Shown here piece by piece: positions 12,192 to 24,601 of a stretch of 64,000 nt of DNA. The notes beneath the pieces are model-generated. The model saw only the letters and a list, made by a program, of their open reading frames with translations, did no database searches and was not told the origin of the DNA. Each line of letters starts with the position of its first letter. Position 1 is the first letter of the stretch. Where the stretch lies: assembly GCA_943737045.1 (NCBI GenBank), contig CALSFV010000240.1:790001-854000 (forward strand). The letters are read 5' to 3'. The translations under genes were made by a program, and so were the position numbers. The stretch is from Parapristionchus giblindavisi. Its lineage: Eukaryota > Nematoda > Chromadorea > Rhabditida > Diplogasteridae.

Positions 12192-12843
12192 GGGGGGGCG
12201 ATCGATTTCACAACGATCGATTTCACAACGGATCATAAATCGGTTGGGGGGTGGCGTATAGCAACCAAAGTTGCATCGTTGTTATTAGTGAGAGTATACG
12301 GTATTGTGCTACCGTAACCGTCAGGAATCGCGAACTGACTTTTTTCAGTCGACCCACGACCCGGGGTTCATGGTTGAAAATGGCCGAAGTCGAAAAATTA
12401 ATAATGGCCCGCGATCAAATACTAGTTGCCATTATATCAATAGTGAGCCAACTTTTCTCTTTATGGATACCGTAACCCGAACTACCGTAATCTAGCTACC
12501 GTACCCTACAATATTATAGCGAAATTCACGGCAAATCCCTGTTTGATTACGGTAGTACGGGTTACGGTATCCGGAAAGATAAAAGTTGGCTCGCTATAGA
12601 TAAACTGGCAACTTGTATTTGGTCTCGGAGTATCATGAATTTTTCGAGTTCGGCCATTTTCAACCATGAACCCCGGGTCATGGGTCGACTGAAAAAAGTC
12701 AGTTCGCGATTCCTGAAGGTTACGGTAGCACAATACCGTATACTCCCACTAATAACAACGATGCAACTTTGGTTGCTATACGCCACCCCCCAACCGATTT
12801 ATGATCCGTTGTGAAATCGATCGTTGTGAAATCGATCGCCCCC
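12192..12843. mobile_element. hAT-like foldback element, copy 2 (652 bp)
   Basis: Same family as 6031-6661: palindromic, with ends GGGGGGGCGATCGATTT and AAATCGATCGCCCCC. It has an 8-bp target duplication GAAAAATG (12184-12191, 12844-12851). FB copy D at about 23208-23230 carries the uninterrupted site (GTGAGAAAAATGAATGAGG in reverse complement) with a single GAAAAATG, which proves insertion into an existing FB copy. Confidence 0.92.
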
Positions 12844-13331
12844 GAAAAATGAATGATGACTTCACATATTGTGAACTATCTTCTCCTTTTTGGTTTCCTT
12901 TTGTCACTTCTGAACTTCACATTAGTCATAACACGTTTTTCGTCTCATATTCTCATACGGATTGACCTGTTCTAACAGGTCAATCCGTTGATTCTATCGT
13001 AATCCCTCGTTATTCAGGTTCGATTCCGCTCAAGGCTGAGATCGTCAACCTGGAACAGACGTCGTGAAGGCGTCATGAGATGTCTTCCTCGGCATGGTGG
13101 ATACAGTCGTCGGATTACGTCTGTGTCTGGTGGACTGGACTTCTTTCACGAATGAATAAAGACGTTCGGGGGTGTAAATGTTTGAGTCGGTGTCCATGCC
13201 CGCGAAGTTAAATGGGCGGAACCAGAATCGTTATATAATAAGGGTTAACCAGAAAGGGGCGGAGCCATGTATCGGTATATAAGCAAGGAATTGTCCGAGT
13301 ATATGTAGATTGTTTGACTTATCAAGAATAA

Positions 13332-13412
13332 GCGACCCATGGTCTAGTGGATAACAGGTCGAACTATCAATCCGATCGGTTGGTCGGCAAGACCGTTCGA
13401 TTCCCCGAAGAG
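13332..13412 (+). ncRNA. tRNA-like pol III segment in FB copy A
   Basis: The A-box-like TGGTCTAGTGG (13340-13350) and B-box-like GTTCGATTCC (13395-13404) have tRNA spacing, and T runs follow within 50 bp. The acceptor and T stems do not pair, so this is a tRNA-derived promoter or pseudogene, not a working tRNA. It recurs in copies B (15055-15133), C (18716-18800), D (22652-22730) and F (41698-41773). Confidence 0.6.
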
Positions 13413-14324
13413 GAAAGATAAAGTTCCAAATACTTTTGCCAGTTTTTTCTTTACTTTTCGAAGTTTAATATTAGTTAGTTCCTTTAAAGCTCCTTACAAT
13501 TCGAAGAATAATGATGAATCGTGAACTAACTTATTGTAAAACAAAATTAAGTAAAATTGCTCAGTGTATATTTTTACTCAACGAACGTTTAATGCATTTC
13601 TCTATTTATTCGTTAAGGGACGGAAATAATAAGTAAGAAAAAAGAAGCAGCTTTACAATGAGAAGTATTGTTGAAGGATGTTTTTTTTCTCATTGATCAA
13701 TTCTATCAACTTATAATAACAGTACATATAAAAATATAATTCTAATCTCTTCCTCGGACCTACTTTACGATGATTATTGGTAGCATTATATCAACATAGT
13801 CAGCTTTATTAAGAGAATACATTTCTGGTCGGCAGGGAACATTAATCTTTGGTTTCGTATATTTATTATACGAAATATGTGCCAATAGAATTATTAGAGT
13901 CACTTAGAGTCTTTATTTTATCAAAATTATCATTTTACAATTTTAATGTTTTTTTCAGTGAAGTTATTCCCGCCCGCTACCCGTCTCAATAGTGGTGGTA
14001 ATTCGGGGTTGAGCGCGCGCGATGGTTATCTGCGTCTCTACCCATCGATCTCGTCTGATCATCTGGCCGCTCTATCACTGATCTAACACTGAGAGGGAAC
14101 CACTTCCTATCTTGGAATGAATACTATAGTCATTTGTAGAGACATAGAGGCACACATTACCTGCACTATTGATGTAATTGATATTGTGATATATAAGTAA
14201 ACCAAATACAAGTAAACATTGGATATGATTAAACAATTTTTCAAATCATTGGCGAAAACAACGGTTCTCGACAGTTTTTCTTAGTTGTTGAGTTGTTATT
14301 GTTTGAAAAAATTTGGACAAGTTT

Positions 14325-16935
14325 CTCTATGTCTCTACAAATGACTATAGTATTCATTCCAAGATAGGAAGTGGTTCCCTCTCAGTGTTAGATCAGTGAT
14401 AGAGTGGCCAGATGATCAGACGAGATCGATGGGTAGAGACGCAGAGAGTCATCGCGCGCGCACCGAACTCGATTTAGTACCACTATTGAGACGGGTGGCG
14501 GGCGGGAATAACTTCATTGAAAAAACATTAAAATTGTAAAATGATAATTTTGATAAAATAAAGACTCTAAGTGACTCTAATAATTCTATTGGCACATATT
14601 TCGTATAATAAATATACGAAACCAAAGATTAATGTTCCCTGCCGACCAGAAATGTATTCTCTTAATAAAGCTGACTATGTTGATATAATGCTACCAATAA
14701 TCATCGTAAAGTAGGTCCGAGGAAGAGATTAGAATTATATTTTTATATGTACTGTTATTATAAGTTGATAGAATTGATCAATGAGAAAAAAAACATCCTT
14801 CAACAATACTTCTCATTGTAAAGCTGCTTCTTTTTTCTTACTTATTATTTCCGTCCCTTAACGAATAAATAGAGAAATGCATTAAACGTTCGTTGAGTAA
14901 AAATATACACTGAACAATTATAATTAATTAATTTTGTTTTGCAAAAAGGTTAGTTCACGATTCATCATTATGCTAATTGAAAGGAGCTCACTAATTTTAA
15001 ACATCGAAAAGTAAAGAAAAAACTGGCAAAAGTATTTGGAAATTTCTATTTCCTCTTCGGGGGATCGAACTTTCCTTCCGACCAACCGATCGGATTGATA
15101 GTTCGACCTGTTATCCACTAGGCCATGGGTCCCTTATTATAGACATGTCAAACAATCTACATATACTCGGACAATCCCTTGCTTATATACCGATGCATGG
15201 CTCCGCCCCTTTCTGGTTAACCCTTATTATATAACGATTATGGTTCCGCCCATTTAACTTCGCGGGGATGGACACTGACTCAAACATTTACACACCCGAA
15301 CGTCTTTATTCATTCGCGAAAGAAGTCCAGTCCACCAGATACAGACGTAATCCGATGAGTGGATCCTCCATCCGGAGGAGACACCAGACGCAGGCGACGT
15401 AACCAAAGAAGCTTTAGTCGACGATTGGCCCTTCACTCCGCGGAAGACATCTCATGACGCCTTCACGACGTATCTTCGAGGTTGACGACCTCAGCCTTGA
15501 GCGGAATCCAAGAACAACGAAGGACTACGATAGAATCAATGGATTGACCTGTTGGACAACAATATGAGAGGAGAAACGTGTTCTAACTAATGTTAAGTTC
15601 AAAAGTTACAAAAAGAAACCAAAAAGGACTAAATAGTTCGTAATATATGAAGTCATCTTTCATTTTAATCACTTTTGAACCGAGAACGATACATTTAAAA
15701 GTAGTTTCATCACCTATCTGATTGACTATCTGCATGAAAAGTCCATCGAGTCCGTCCGTTAGAAGTCCGTCGAGTAGTCCATCCACGAGGAAGATAACGA
15801 TTGAACATCCATGACGGATGACGAAATACAGCAGACGTTGCACATCTGAACATAATAATTATAAATAAAGAAACAAATAATAAAATTATGAACATTGAAA
15901 CACATTCAAATCGATTACTGATTAGATATATATATATATACATTTAGCAGACAACCTAACCTCACCGGTAGGAGTAGCACCATCGGAGTTGGTCGTGGGA
16001 GGTCTCCCTGACGAAGTCTGTGATGTCATCAGCAACGATATCTGAAGAGGATTAGATCAAAGATAACATAATGGCAAAAAAAACAAAAAATCACGAAAGT
16101 AGAAAGTATTACGTACCTCTAAACTCATTTACAACTAGAAAAAGAATATAATGGCTCAGGGAGAGTTAGGAGATATACAGATATGGTGATGGAGAGGGAA
16201 AAAATAAAGATCAAAGATCAACTTGAAAAGGGGGAGATAATGCAAAAGAGTGGGAGCTAAAGACATACGACCGAAAACTGCAAATGAACGGAATGAGAAT
16301 AAGTACACGTAGTGTATGATAATTGGTAGATTATACGCAAATTAGAATAGAATAGATGAAGGACTAGACAATAATACCGATAATAAATGCAAATCAGGTA
16401 AGAATGATAGATTTACGATATCATCGATTGAAAAACAGTAGACGAGTGGAGTTGAAGAGAGGGAGAAGCGAGGGTGAGAGAGGGGGAGATAGAGAGGGAG
16501 AGATTAACAAATTTAAAACAACAAAACATCAACAAAAGGATGATACGAGAACGTGATAGCTAAAGATTGTGGCGAGAAATGACCACTAAGGAAGAGAGGC
16601 AATGATGATAAACACTATCGATGGTAGATCATTCACCCTCACCACATTTTCTTTCTCTGTACTCTCTTCCTAATGCGTACTCTCTCGCACTGTCTGCATG
16701 TCTTTTGTCTCTCTTATGTCTCCCACTCTGATCAAAGAATCATCACACAATTGGAGTCGCTATAGGCATATCTCTTAAAGGTAGTGAGAGGGAGGTAGAG
16801 AGGAAGAGGGAGAGAGGGAGAGATGGGTGAGAGAGTTAGAGGGAGAGAAAGAGGAAGAGAGGGGAAGAGAGGAGAGAGGTAGCGATGGAGAGAGAGAATG
16901 AGAGAGAGGAGAGAGGTAGCGATGTAGAGAGAGAA
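14325..16935 (-). repeat. FB repeat family, copy B (right palindrome arm)
   Basis: Reverse-complement counterpart of copy A without the hAT-like insertion. The tRNA-like segment is at 15055-15133, block Y near 15715-15845 and block X near 15963-16043. A purine-rich tract (16775-16960 on the plus strand) ends it. The frame corresponding to block X reads ISLLMTSQTSSGRPPTTNSD. Confidence 0.7.
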
Positions 16936-17135
16936 TGAGAGAGAGAGGGAAAGGGAGAGAGAGAGGTACCTCTCTTCCACTTTCTTTCCTCTTTCCCTCT
17001 CTCTTCCCATCTCTCTCTCCCTCTCCCTCTCTCCCTCTAACTCTCTCACTCATCTCTCCCTCTCTCCCCTCTCCCTCTCTACCTCCCTCTCACTACCTTT
17101 AAGAGATATGCCTATAGCGACTCTAATTGTGTGAT
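16740..17135. repeat. GA/CT palindrome joining FB copies B and C
   Basis: GAATCATCACACAATT at 16738 is mirrored by AATTGTGTGATGATTC near 17125, and the interior is (GAGAGG)n passing into (CTCTCC)n. Copies B and C therefore touch head to head. Both long open frames across it (to 105 codons) are low-complexity artefacts. Confidence 0.8.
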
Positions 17136-19900
17136 GATTCTTTGATCAGAGTGGGGAGACATAAGAGAGACAAAAGACATGCAGACAGTGCGAGAGAGTA
17201 CGCATTAGGAAGAGAGTACAGAGAACGAAAGGATGGGGAGGGTGAATGATCTACCATCGATAATGTTTATCATCATTGCCTCTCTTCCTTATTTGTCATT
17301 TTCCCTCCACAATATTTCGCTATCACGTTCACTTATCATCCTTTTGTTGGTGTTTTTTGCTTGAAATTAGTTAATCTCTCCCTCTCTTGAACTCCACTGA
17401 TCTACTGACTTTCACTCGATGTTATCGTAAATCGCTCATTCATAGCTGATTTGCATATGTTATCGCTATTGTTGTCTGATCCTTCATCTATTCTATTCTA
17501 ATTTGCACATTATCTATCAATTATCATAATCCACGTGTACTTATTCTCATTCCATTCGTTTGCAGTTTTCGGTCTTATCTCCTTCGCTCCCACACATTTC
17601 TATTATCCCCCCCCCCTTTTAAAGTTGATCTTTGATCTTTACTTTTTCCCTCTCTATCCCCTTGTCTATATCTCCTAACTCTCTTTGTTCCATTCTATTA
17701 TTTTTGTCATTGTAAATGAGTTTTGTGGTGCGTAATAATTGCTACATTCGTGATTTTTTCTATAAGACTTTGACATTCGCATGATCTAATGCTCTTCAGA
17801 TATCGTTGCTGATGACGTCTCAGACTTCGTCAGGAAGACCTCCCACGGCCATCTCCGATGCGGCTACTCCTACCGGCGAGGTTAGGAGGTTTTCTAAATG
17901 TATTGGATCACACAAATCGATTATCAATTGCTTATATCTAATCTTCAATCGATTTGAATGTGTTTCAATGTGCAAAATTTTATTATTTGTTTCTTTATTT
18001 ATAATTATTATGTTCAGATGTGCAACTTCGGCTGTATTTCGTCATCCGTCTTGGATGTTCAATCGTTATCTTCCTCGTGGATGGAATCGACGACTCTTCT
18101 CGACTACTCGTCAACGACTCCACGACTCCTGGACTCCACGGACATCTATTTGTCCTTCTGCTGATCAACGACGACGTCGTTTACCATATAGGTGATGATA
18201 CTACTTTTAAATGTATCGTTCTCGATTCAAAATTGAGAAAAAAGAAAGATGACTTCATATATTTCGAACTATCTAGCCCGTTTTGGTTTCTTTTTGTAAC
18301 TTTTGAACTTAACATTAGTCAGAACACGTTTCTCCTCTCATGTTTTGTCCAACAGGTCAATCGTTGGTTCTATCGTAATCCCTCGTCGTTCTTGGATTCC
18401 GCTCTAGGCTGAGATCGCCAACCTCGTGGCGTCATGAGATGTCTACCTCGGGATGAAGGATTCACTCGTCGGATGTCGGCAGGACCCTCTTTGTCTACCA
18501 GACGCCCCTTCCCGTGTCTGGTAGACTTCATTCGCGAAAGAATAAAGATGTTCGGGTGTGTAAATGTTTGAGTCGGTGTCCATGCCCGCGAAGTTAAATG
18601 GGCGGAACCAGAATCGTTATATAATTAGGGTTAATCAGAAAGGGGCGGAGCCATGTATCGGTATATACGCAAGGGATTGTCCGAGTATATGTAGATTGTT
18701 TCACATATATACAATAAGGGACCCATGGTCTAGTGGATAACAGGTTGAACTATCAATCCGATCGGTTGGTTGGGCATGAAAGTTCGATTCCCCGAAGAGG
18801 AAAGAGAAATTTCTAAATACTTTTGCCAGTTTTTTCCCTTTACTTTTCGATTTTTAATATTAGTGAGTTCCTTTAAAGCTCCTTACAATTAGAATAATGA
18901 TGAATCGTGAACTGACTTTTTGCAAAACAAAATTAATTAATTAAAATTGCTCAGTGTATATTTTTACTCAACGAACGTTCAATGAATTTCTCTGTTTATT
19001 CGTTAAAGGTGGACTCCCGCGAATATTTTCGTGAACAAACTGTGAAGACAGAACGATAGCAAAAGTTATTCTACATACCGTACACTATTTATTTTATGCT
19101 AATTCAGCATATTGATCGCTAGAATCATGAATGAATCATGCTATCAAACTCAGGCAAAGGCGCGCTTTTTGAAAATAAGAAAGTTCGGCAATAGGATTCG
19201 AACCCGCGACCATGTGCTTTCTAGTTAGAAGTTTTACCACTACGCTAAGGGGACAATGGGTATTCTCCCTATCTTCTTGCATATCACTAGACACTTGCAT
19301 AAGCGAGATATAAGAGATTTGCATGATCATTCGCGGGTCTCCACCTTTAATAGACGGATGTAATAAGAAAGAAGAAAAGGAACGATTAAGGTGGCTTGAT
19401 AATGCTATTGTAGATGGATGTTTTTTCTCATCGATCAATTCTTTAATATTCTGTTAACTTTGTTATTCATACCATAATCATTTCAAATGTTTCATCAAAT
19501 GCTATCTTTCTGTCTATCATCGATCATTCAAATTTATATTACCTTTGCTCAAATTGTACGAAAGAGCTATAAACAAATAATAAAACAAAGAGTTTGTTTA
19601 TGAGAAAGTGGAGAAATATTGAAGAATACGTGATTTTCTATCGTAAAGAACGTTGAAAAAGACGATGGTTAACTTGCTTCTCGTGCTGTACCCATTTTTC
19701 TGAAACTTGTTCTTAACAGTGCATGAACAACATTTACTGATGAGTAGAATCCGCTATGCAGCCGATTCGAGCAAATTCATTTAGAACAAATCGAAATAAT
19801 CACTGATAATATGAGAATCATATCAACATAGTTAGCTTTATCAACCTTGTAATGCATAAATTAATTAATATTTATTGTTATTGTTCTGATTTTTCTAAGG
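16935..19900 (+). repeat. FB repeat family, copy C
   Basis: Plus-oriented copy. Block X is at about 17801-17881 (donor GCGAG|GTTAGG). Block Y is from 18019 to a donor-like CATATAG|GTGATG near 18190. Block Z is at about 18356-18440 and the tRNA-like segment at 18716-18800. A TTAA-flanked element splits the tail at 19007-19346. In C, block Y stays open for 48 codons from an ATG (MCNFGCISSSVLDVQS...), whereas copies B and F stop early. This argues against current selection on the protein. Confidence 0.65.
19007..19346. mobile_element. TTAA-flanked MITE with tRNA-like core
   Basis: Ends AGGTGGACTCCCGCGAA and TTCGCGGGTCTCCACCT are inverted repeats with two mismatches. TTAA borders both (19003-19006, 19347-19350), and FB copies A and B keep the single CGTTAAGGGACGG. 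TTAA duplication is the signature of piggyBac-like insertion. Inside, on the minus strand near 19190-19265, A-box-like TTAGCGTAGTGG and B-box-like GGTTCGAATCC have tRNA spacing, but the stems are poor. Confidence 0.82.
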
Positions 19901-19997
19901 TACTGTAGCTGGCGTTGCCCGTGTCAAGTGATTAATTAAAGTTACACGCCTTCTGCTACAGTCAGGAAGAGTAAAGATAAAAAATAAAATAAAAATA

Positions 19998-20741
19998 GTC
20001 ATTTTGGCTCCAGTGGTCCCGCAACGCCTGGGCGGGATTACGGTAGCATCGCGTTTTCAAGCCGTTCTCGATCCCTGGTTGAGCTAGAGGTATGAAAATT
20101 GGGCTCCTCGGGCTGAATTAGATGGCGATGATGGCTGTCTACTTCATTTGTTTTGAAAATGTTCCAAAACGTCGATTATTGGAAATTTTGATTGAGACGT
20201 TTGCGAGCCTAGCGAGTATGACAGTTCGAACCGGCGTGAAGAGAGGATTCCAATGATGTATTATGAACCCATACGTGCATTGCCATCTCAATATTGCCTC
20301 GATATAGTGAGCTGCAAAATCACGAGGAGTTGTCTGCGTCTCTCTATTCCGCGCGCTCTCTCGGCACTCTCTCATTTCGTCGCGCTCTCTCGAGAGTGCA
20401 AGAGAGCACGCGGAATTGAGAGAGTCCTCTTGTTTACCTCTATCGCAGCTCACTATATCGAGGCAATATTGAGATGGTAATGTACGTATGGGCTCATAAT
20501 ACATCATTGGAATCCTCTCGTCACGCCGGTTCGAACTGTCATACTCGCTAAAATTTCCACTAATCAACCTTTTGAAAACTTTTCAAAACTAATGATGTAG
20601 ACAGCCATCATCGTCATCGAATTCTGTCCCAGGAGCCCAATTTTCATACCTCTAGCTCTACCATGGACCGAGAACGGATTGAAAACGTGATTATACCGTA
20701 ATCACGCCCAGGCGTTGCGGGACCACTAGAGCCAAAATGAC
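19998..20741. mobile_element. TA-flanked foldback element (744 bp)
   Basis: Ends GTCATTTTGGCTC/GAGCCAAAATGAC are perfect inverted repeats bordered by TA on both sides. Arms of roughly 320 bp continue through GGTCCCGCAACGCCTGGGCG and through CTCACTATATCGAGGCAATA-type blocks, meeting in a CTCTCTCG-rich centre near 20390. The two facing frames at 20139-20567 and 20253-20480 are mirror artefacts. No transposase is present. Confidence 0.82.
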
Positions 20742-20899
20742 TATGCACATCTTCATCAGCGAGGTCGATAACCCCTGTACACAAGTTTTGAGGGTATTAA
20801 AATTTTTGGCCTGTGCCAACCCTTGTTCGACTTTTACGCAAACGGCCTCATATATTGGTTACATTTGCAACCCTTCTACAGCTTCGGGCGGGGATAACT

Positions 20900-21400
20900 T
20901 CACTGAAAATAAATTAAAATTTTAAAAATGATAATTTTGATAAAATAAAGATTTTAAATGACTCCAATAATTTTATTGGCACAGATTTCGTATAATAAAT
21001 TTATATAAATATTAGAAACCAAAGATGAATGACCAGAAATGTATTCACTTTATAAAGCTGACTATGTTGATATAATGCTACCAATAATCATCGTAAAGTA
21101 GGTCAGAGGAAGAGATTAGAATTATCGCTGAAAATAGAGTTATGACATTTTGAAAGAGGTGACTAAATATCGATTTTCTCACAGGAATGAATTTAGCGGT
21201 TCTAATCATCAGTAAATGTTGTTAAAGAAGAGTTTCAGAAAAAGGGTACAATGCGAGAAGCAAGTTAACCATCGTCTTTTTCAATAATCTGTACGATATA
21301 AAATCACGTATTCTTCAATATTTCTCCACTTTCTCATAAACAAACACTTTGTTTTATTATTTTTTATAACTGTTTCGCTGAACACTTAACTTAATGAACG
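20900..21400. repeat. FB-related tail sequence
   Basis: AT-rich sequence matching the tails of FB copies: GGGATAACTTCACTGAAAA, then TTTGATAAAATAAAGATT, then TAATCATCGTAAAGTAGGTC, in the orientation of copy B. No gene is seen. It joins the dead retrotransposon end at 21407. Confidence 0.55.
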
Positions 21401-21406
21401 TTTAAC

Positions 21407-21625
21407 TGGTGGACGCTGAATGTGCTCAATTGGACCCCCATTTGCAAGAGGAAGCAAGGTCGCCCAGTCAAGAGATGGAGGGATGATTTCGTGAAGTCAG
21501 CTGGACCACAATTCTTGCAAGTGGCGAAGTAGAATCGTTCGGAATGGAGAAACCTCATGGCAACCCAGCTACGAAACACCCATTAAAGCTGATAAAGTTG
21601 ATTAAATGTAAATGTAAATGTAAAA
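21407..21625 (+). pseudogene. Non-LTR retrotransposon 3' end (RTE-like)
   Basis: The frame from 21407 reads NWTPICKRKQGRPVKRWRDD then SAGPQFLQVAK, a stop, and NRSEWRNL. The GRP-x-RW-x-DD, AGP, and W-x-L spacing is the conserved C-terminal tail of RTE-type reverse transcriptases. An in-frame TAG interrupts it and the polymerase domain is absent, so it is a 5'-truncated dead copy. It ends in (TAAATG)n at about 21603-21625, the short tandem tail usual for RTE insertions. Confidence 0.72.
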
Positions 21626-21679
21626 TAACTGTTTCATGCAATTTGAGCAAAAGTTATATAAATTTGAATGAACGATGAT

Positions 21680-22367
21680 TTTATTTATTTTATTTATTTA
21701 TCGTACACCGCAAAGGTGTTTCAACAAGTACAGAATGTTCGAGTGCAAGAAAAAAAAATATGTGAGAGAATAAAAATTATTAAAAGAGAGGTGGATGGGG
21801 ATGGGGGGGGGGAGGTGAGAGATCAATTGATCACGCCTTCTGCTACAGTCAGGAAGAGTGAAGAGGGGAGGAGCCTCTTGTGCGGTGGAGCAGCCGCAAA
21901 TCCAATGTATATCGTATTGGATCTCTGAGTGAGCAGGGAGGGAGAGATCAAAGATCAAGTCGACCGGGAAGATGGGACGGGGATTACAAATTTGGGACAG
22001 CAACATCTAGTTTATTCGGAAGATCAGGGAAAACAATTAGATGACGTTTAATACAAGGGATCGACAATTTAGGGTCACAAATTGTATGCAGTTTATTCAA
22101 AAATCGGGATGTTCTATGGGAGAATGATGCTTTTAGGTTTTCTCTATTGGACTTGGGGATGTGGAGAACAAAAGCATTTTGACGACGGCTAATAGATCGA
22201 TATGTATAAAAACGACTAATAGGAAGGTCTACAGTACAAGCGAATATTTTAAGTGCTAGAATGAGATCGGAAACAATTCGACGAACATAGAGACTAGGGA
22301 GTGCATGATAAACAGAAAACAGAAAGAAAGTATGCTGGGTGCTTGCTTGCCCTTGCTTGTTCTTCAA
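21680..22367 (-). pseudogene. Truncated non-LTR retrotransposon (CR1/jockey-like) 3' end
   Basis: A minus-strand frame (22367-21984, 127 codons) contains LYVRRIVSDLILALKI, RRQNAFVLHIPKSNRE and FSHRTSRFLNKL. This is the arrangement seen after the fingers-palm-thumb region in CR1/jockey reverse transcriptases, where a hydrophobic R-DL-L-KI helix precedes a basic F-R--R-LN-L block. After the stop, a 300-bp untranslated tail ends GTGTACGATAAATAAATAAA. The polymerase core is missing, so the copy is dead on arrival. Confidence 0.7.
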
Positions 22368-22399
22368 TCTTTACGTTTAATACTGTTATTATATGGTTA

Positions 22400-24420
22400 T
22401 ATGTACTATTATTATAAGATGAAAGAATTGATCAATGAGAAAAAACATCCTTCAACAATACTTCTCATTGTAAAGCTGCTTCTTTTTTCTTACTTATTAT
22501 TTCCATCCCTTAACGAATAAATAGAGAAATTCAATAAACTTGAGTAAAAAATAATATTAAACCATAATAATATTAAACTAACTAATCTTAAACCTCGAAA
22601 AGTAAAGGAAAAAACTGGCAAAAGTATTTGAAAATATATCTTTCCTCTTCTGTGAATCGAACTTTCTTGCCGACCAACCGATCGGATTGATAGTACGACC
22701 TGTTATCCACTAGACCATGGGTCCCTTATTGAACAAATGTCAAACAATCTACATATACTCGGACAATCCCTTGCTTATATACCGATACATGGCCCCGCCC
22801 CTTTCTGGTTAACCCTTATTATATAACGATTCTGGTTCCGCCCATTAGTCTTCGCGGGGATGGACACCGACTCAAACAATTACACACCCGAACATCTTTA
22901 TTCATTCGCGAAAGAAGTCTACCAGACGCAGACGACGCAACCAAACAGGATCCTGCCGACATCCGACGAGTGGATCCTTCATCCCGAGGAAGACATCTCA
23001 TGACGCCTTCACGACGTATCTGCGAGGTTGACGACATCAGCCTTGAACGGAATCGAACCTGAACCACGAGGGAAAACGAGAGAATCAACGGATTAACCTG
23101 TTGGACAACAACATGAGAGGAGAAACGAGTTCTAATTAATGTTAAGTTCAAAAGCGACAAAAATAAACCAAACAGGGCAAGATAGTTCGCAATATATGAA
23201 GTCCTCATTCATTTTTCTCACTTTTGAACCGAGAACTATACATTTAAAAGTAGTTTCATCACCGATATGATCGTCGTCGTCGTTGATCTGCAGATGGACG
23301 AATAGATGTCCTTCGAGTCCTCGAATCGTGGAGTCGTCGTGGAGTAGTCATCGAGACGAGTAGTCGAGTCCATCCACGAGGAAGATAACGATTGATCATC
23401 TATGACGAAGGGCAAAATACAGCAGACGTTGCGAATCTGAATAAAATAATTATAAATAAAGAAACAAATAATAAAATTATGCACATTGTAACACAATCAA
23501 ATCGATTAAAGATTAGATATAGGCAATCGATAATCGATTTGTGTGATCCAATACACTTACAATTAGACAACCAAACCTCGCCGGAAAGAGTAGCACTATC
23601 GGAGTAGGCCGAGGGAGGTCTTCCTGACGAAGTCTGTGACGCCATCAGCAAGGATATCTGAAGAGGATTAGATCATGTGAAAGATAAAACAGGGGGCACA
23701 CAAAGTTCTTTTTAAACACGAAAATAGCAAGTATTACGCACCTCGAAAATCATTTACAAAGAGAAAAAGAATATATTGGCTCAGAGAGAGTTAGGAGATA
23801 TACAGATATGGTGATGGAGAGGAAAAAAAGTAAAGATCAAAGATCAACTTTAAAAGGGGGATATAATAGAAAAGTGGGGGAGCGAAAGACATACGACCGA
23901 AAACTGCAAGCGAATGGAATGAGAATAAGTACACGTAGTGTATGATAATTGGTAGATTATACGCAAATTAGAATAGAATAGATGAAGGATTAGACAACAA
24001 TAGCGATAATATATGCAAATCAGCTAAGAATGATCGATTTACGAAATCATTGATTGAAAGACAGTAGATGAGTTGGAGAGAGGGAGAAGCATAGACAGAG
24101 GGTTGGCGTACGAGAGATAGAGAGGGAGATATAAAACTGATTTAAAAGAAATCAAACGCGACAAAAACGAATAGGATCGTGAAAGCGAAATATTGTTGCG
24201 GGAAATGACCAATAAGGAAGGGAGGCAATGATGATAAACACTCTTGATGGTAGATCATTCACCCTCACCATCTTTTCTTTCTCTGTACTCTCTTCCTAAT
24301 GCGCACTCTCTCGCATTGTCTGTATGTCTTTTGTCTCTCTTATGTCTCTCCACTCTGATCAAAGAACCATCACACAATTGTAGTTGATATATGTATAGAT
24401 GTAGCGGCCGAAACACCATA
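22400..24420 (-). repeat. FB repeat family, copy D
   Basis: Minus-oriented copy. The tRNA-like segment is at 22652-22730, block Z near 22980-23105, block Y about 23235-23435 and block X about 23575-23660. The head CCATCACACAATT is at 24366. Block Y lacks stops across 86 codons but its first codon is changed (ATT for ATG). The copy ends where the segmental duplication of the BTB region begins. It supplies the empty site for the hAT-like element at 12192. Confidence 0.7.
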
Positions 24421-24601
24421 GGGCACATTGCTAGTTAACGTATTTAATCAAAAAAAATATTTAAAGTGCATGCATACTTATTCTTGTACATCTAGTAATA
24501 GTATAAATTTAATATCTCTTGGAAGAAAGATAGCAAATCATGAATAGAAAGACAAAGAGACGAATACGGAGTACGTCATGAAGTTGGGCGTTCTCTATTA
24601 A

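Larger units (their letters stand above)
11041..14150 (+). repeat. FB repeat family, copy A (left palindrome arm)
   Basis: Order: head motif CTCCAATTGTGTGATGG, CT-rich tract (11310-11390), exon-like block X after CTTCAG at 11776 ending at GCGAG|GTTAGG (about 11777-11857), block Y after ATGTTCAG (11994 to about 12138), block Z after AACAGGTCAATCC (about 12979-13145), a tRNA-like segment (13332-13412), then an AT-rich tail. X translates as ISLLMTSQTSSGRP in A, B and C, and D differs at one residue, so X was perhaps coding. Y has stops in several copies. A hAT-like element interrupts it at 12192-12843. The family's nature is unknown; a large non-autonomous transposon or a decayed gene amplified by inverted duplication would both fit. 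Confidence 0.7.
11041..16770. repeat. Giant inverted repeat (copies A and B)
   Basis: Copy A (11041-14150) and copy B (14325-16770) are reverse complements across an unpaired spacer of about 175 bp near 14150-14325. Inner boundaries are CTATAGTCATTTGTAGAGAC against GTCTCTACAAATGACTATAG. Subtracting the 652-bp insertion in A leaves both arms near 2.45 kb. By eye identity is high but not perfect, so it is not a simple assembly mirror. Confidence 0.85.

Noticed and set aside
22305..22520. Plus-strand 71-codon frame
   Set aside because: It lies antisense to the retrotransposon end and in FB tail sequence, with no splice or domain support.
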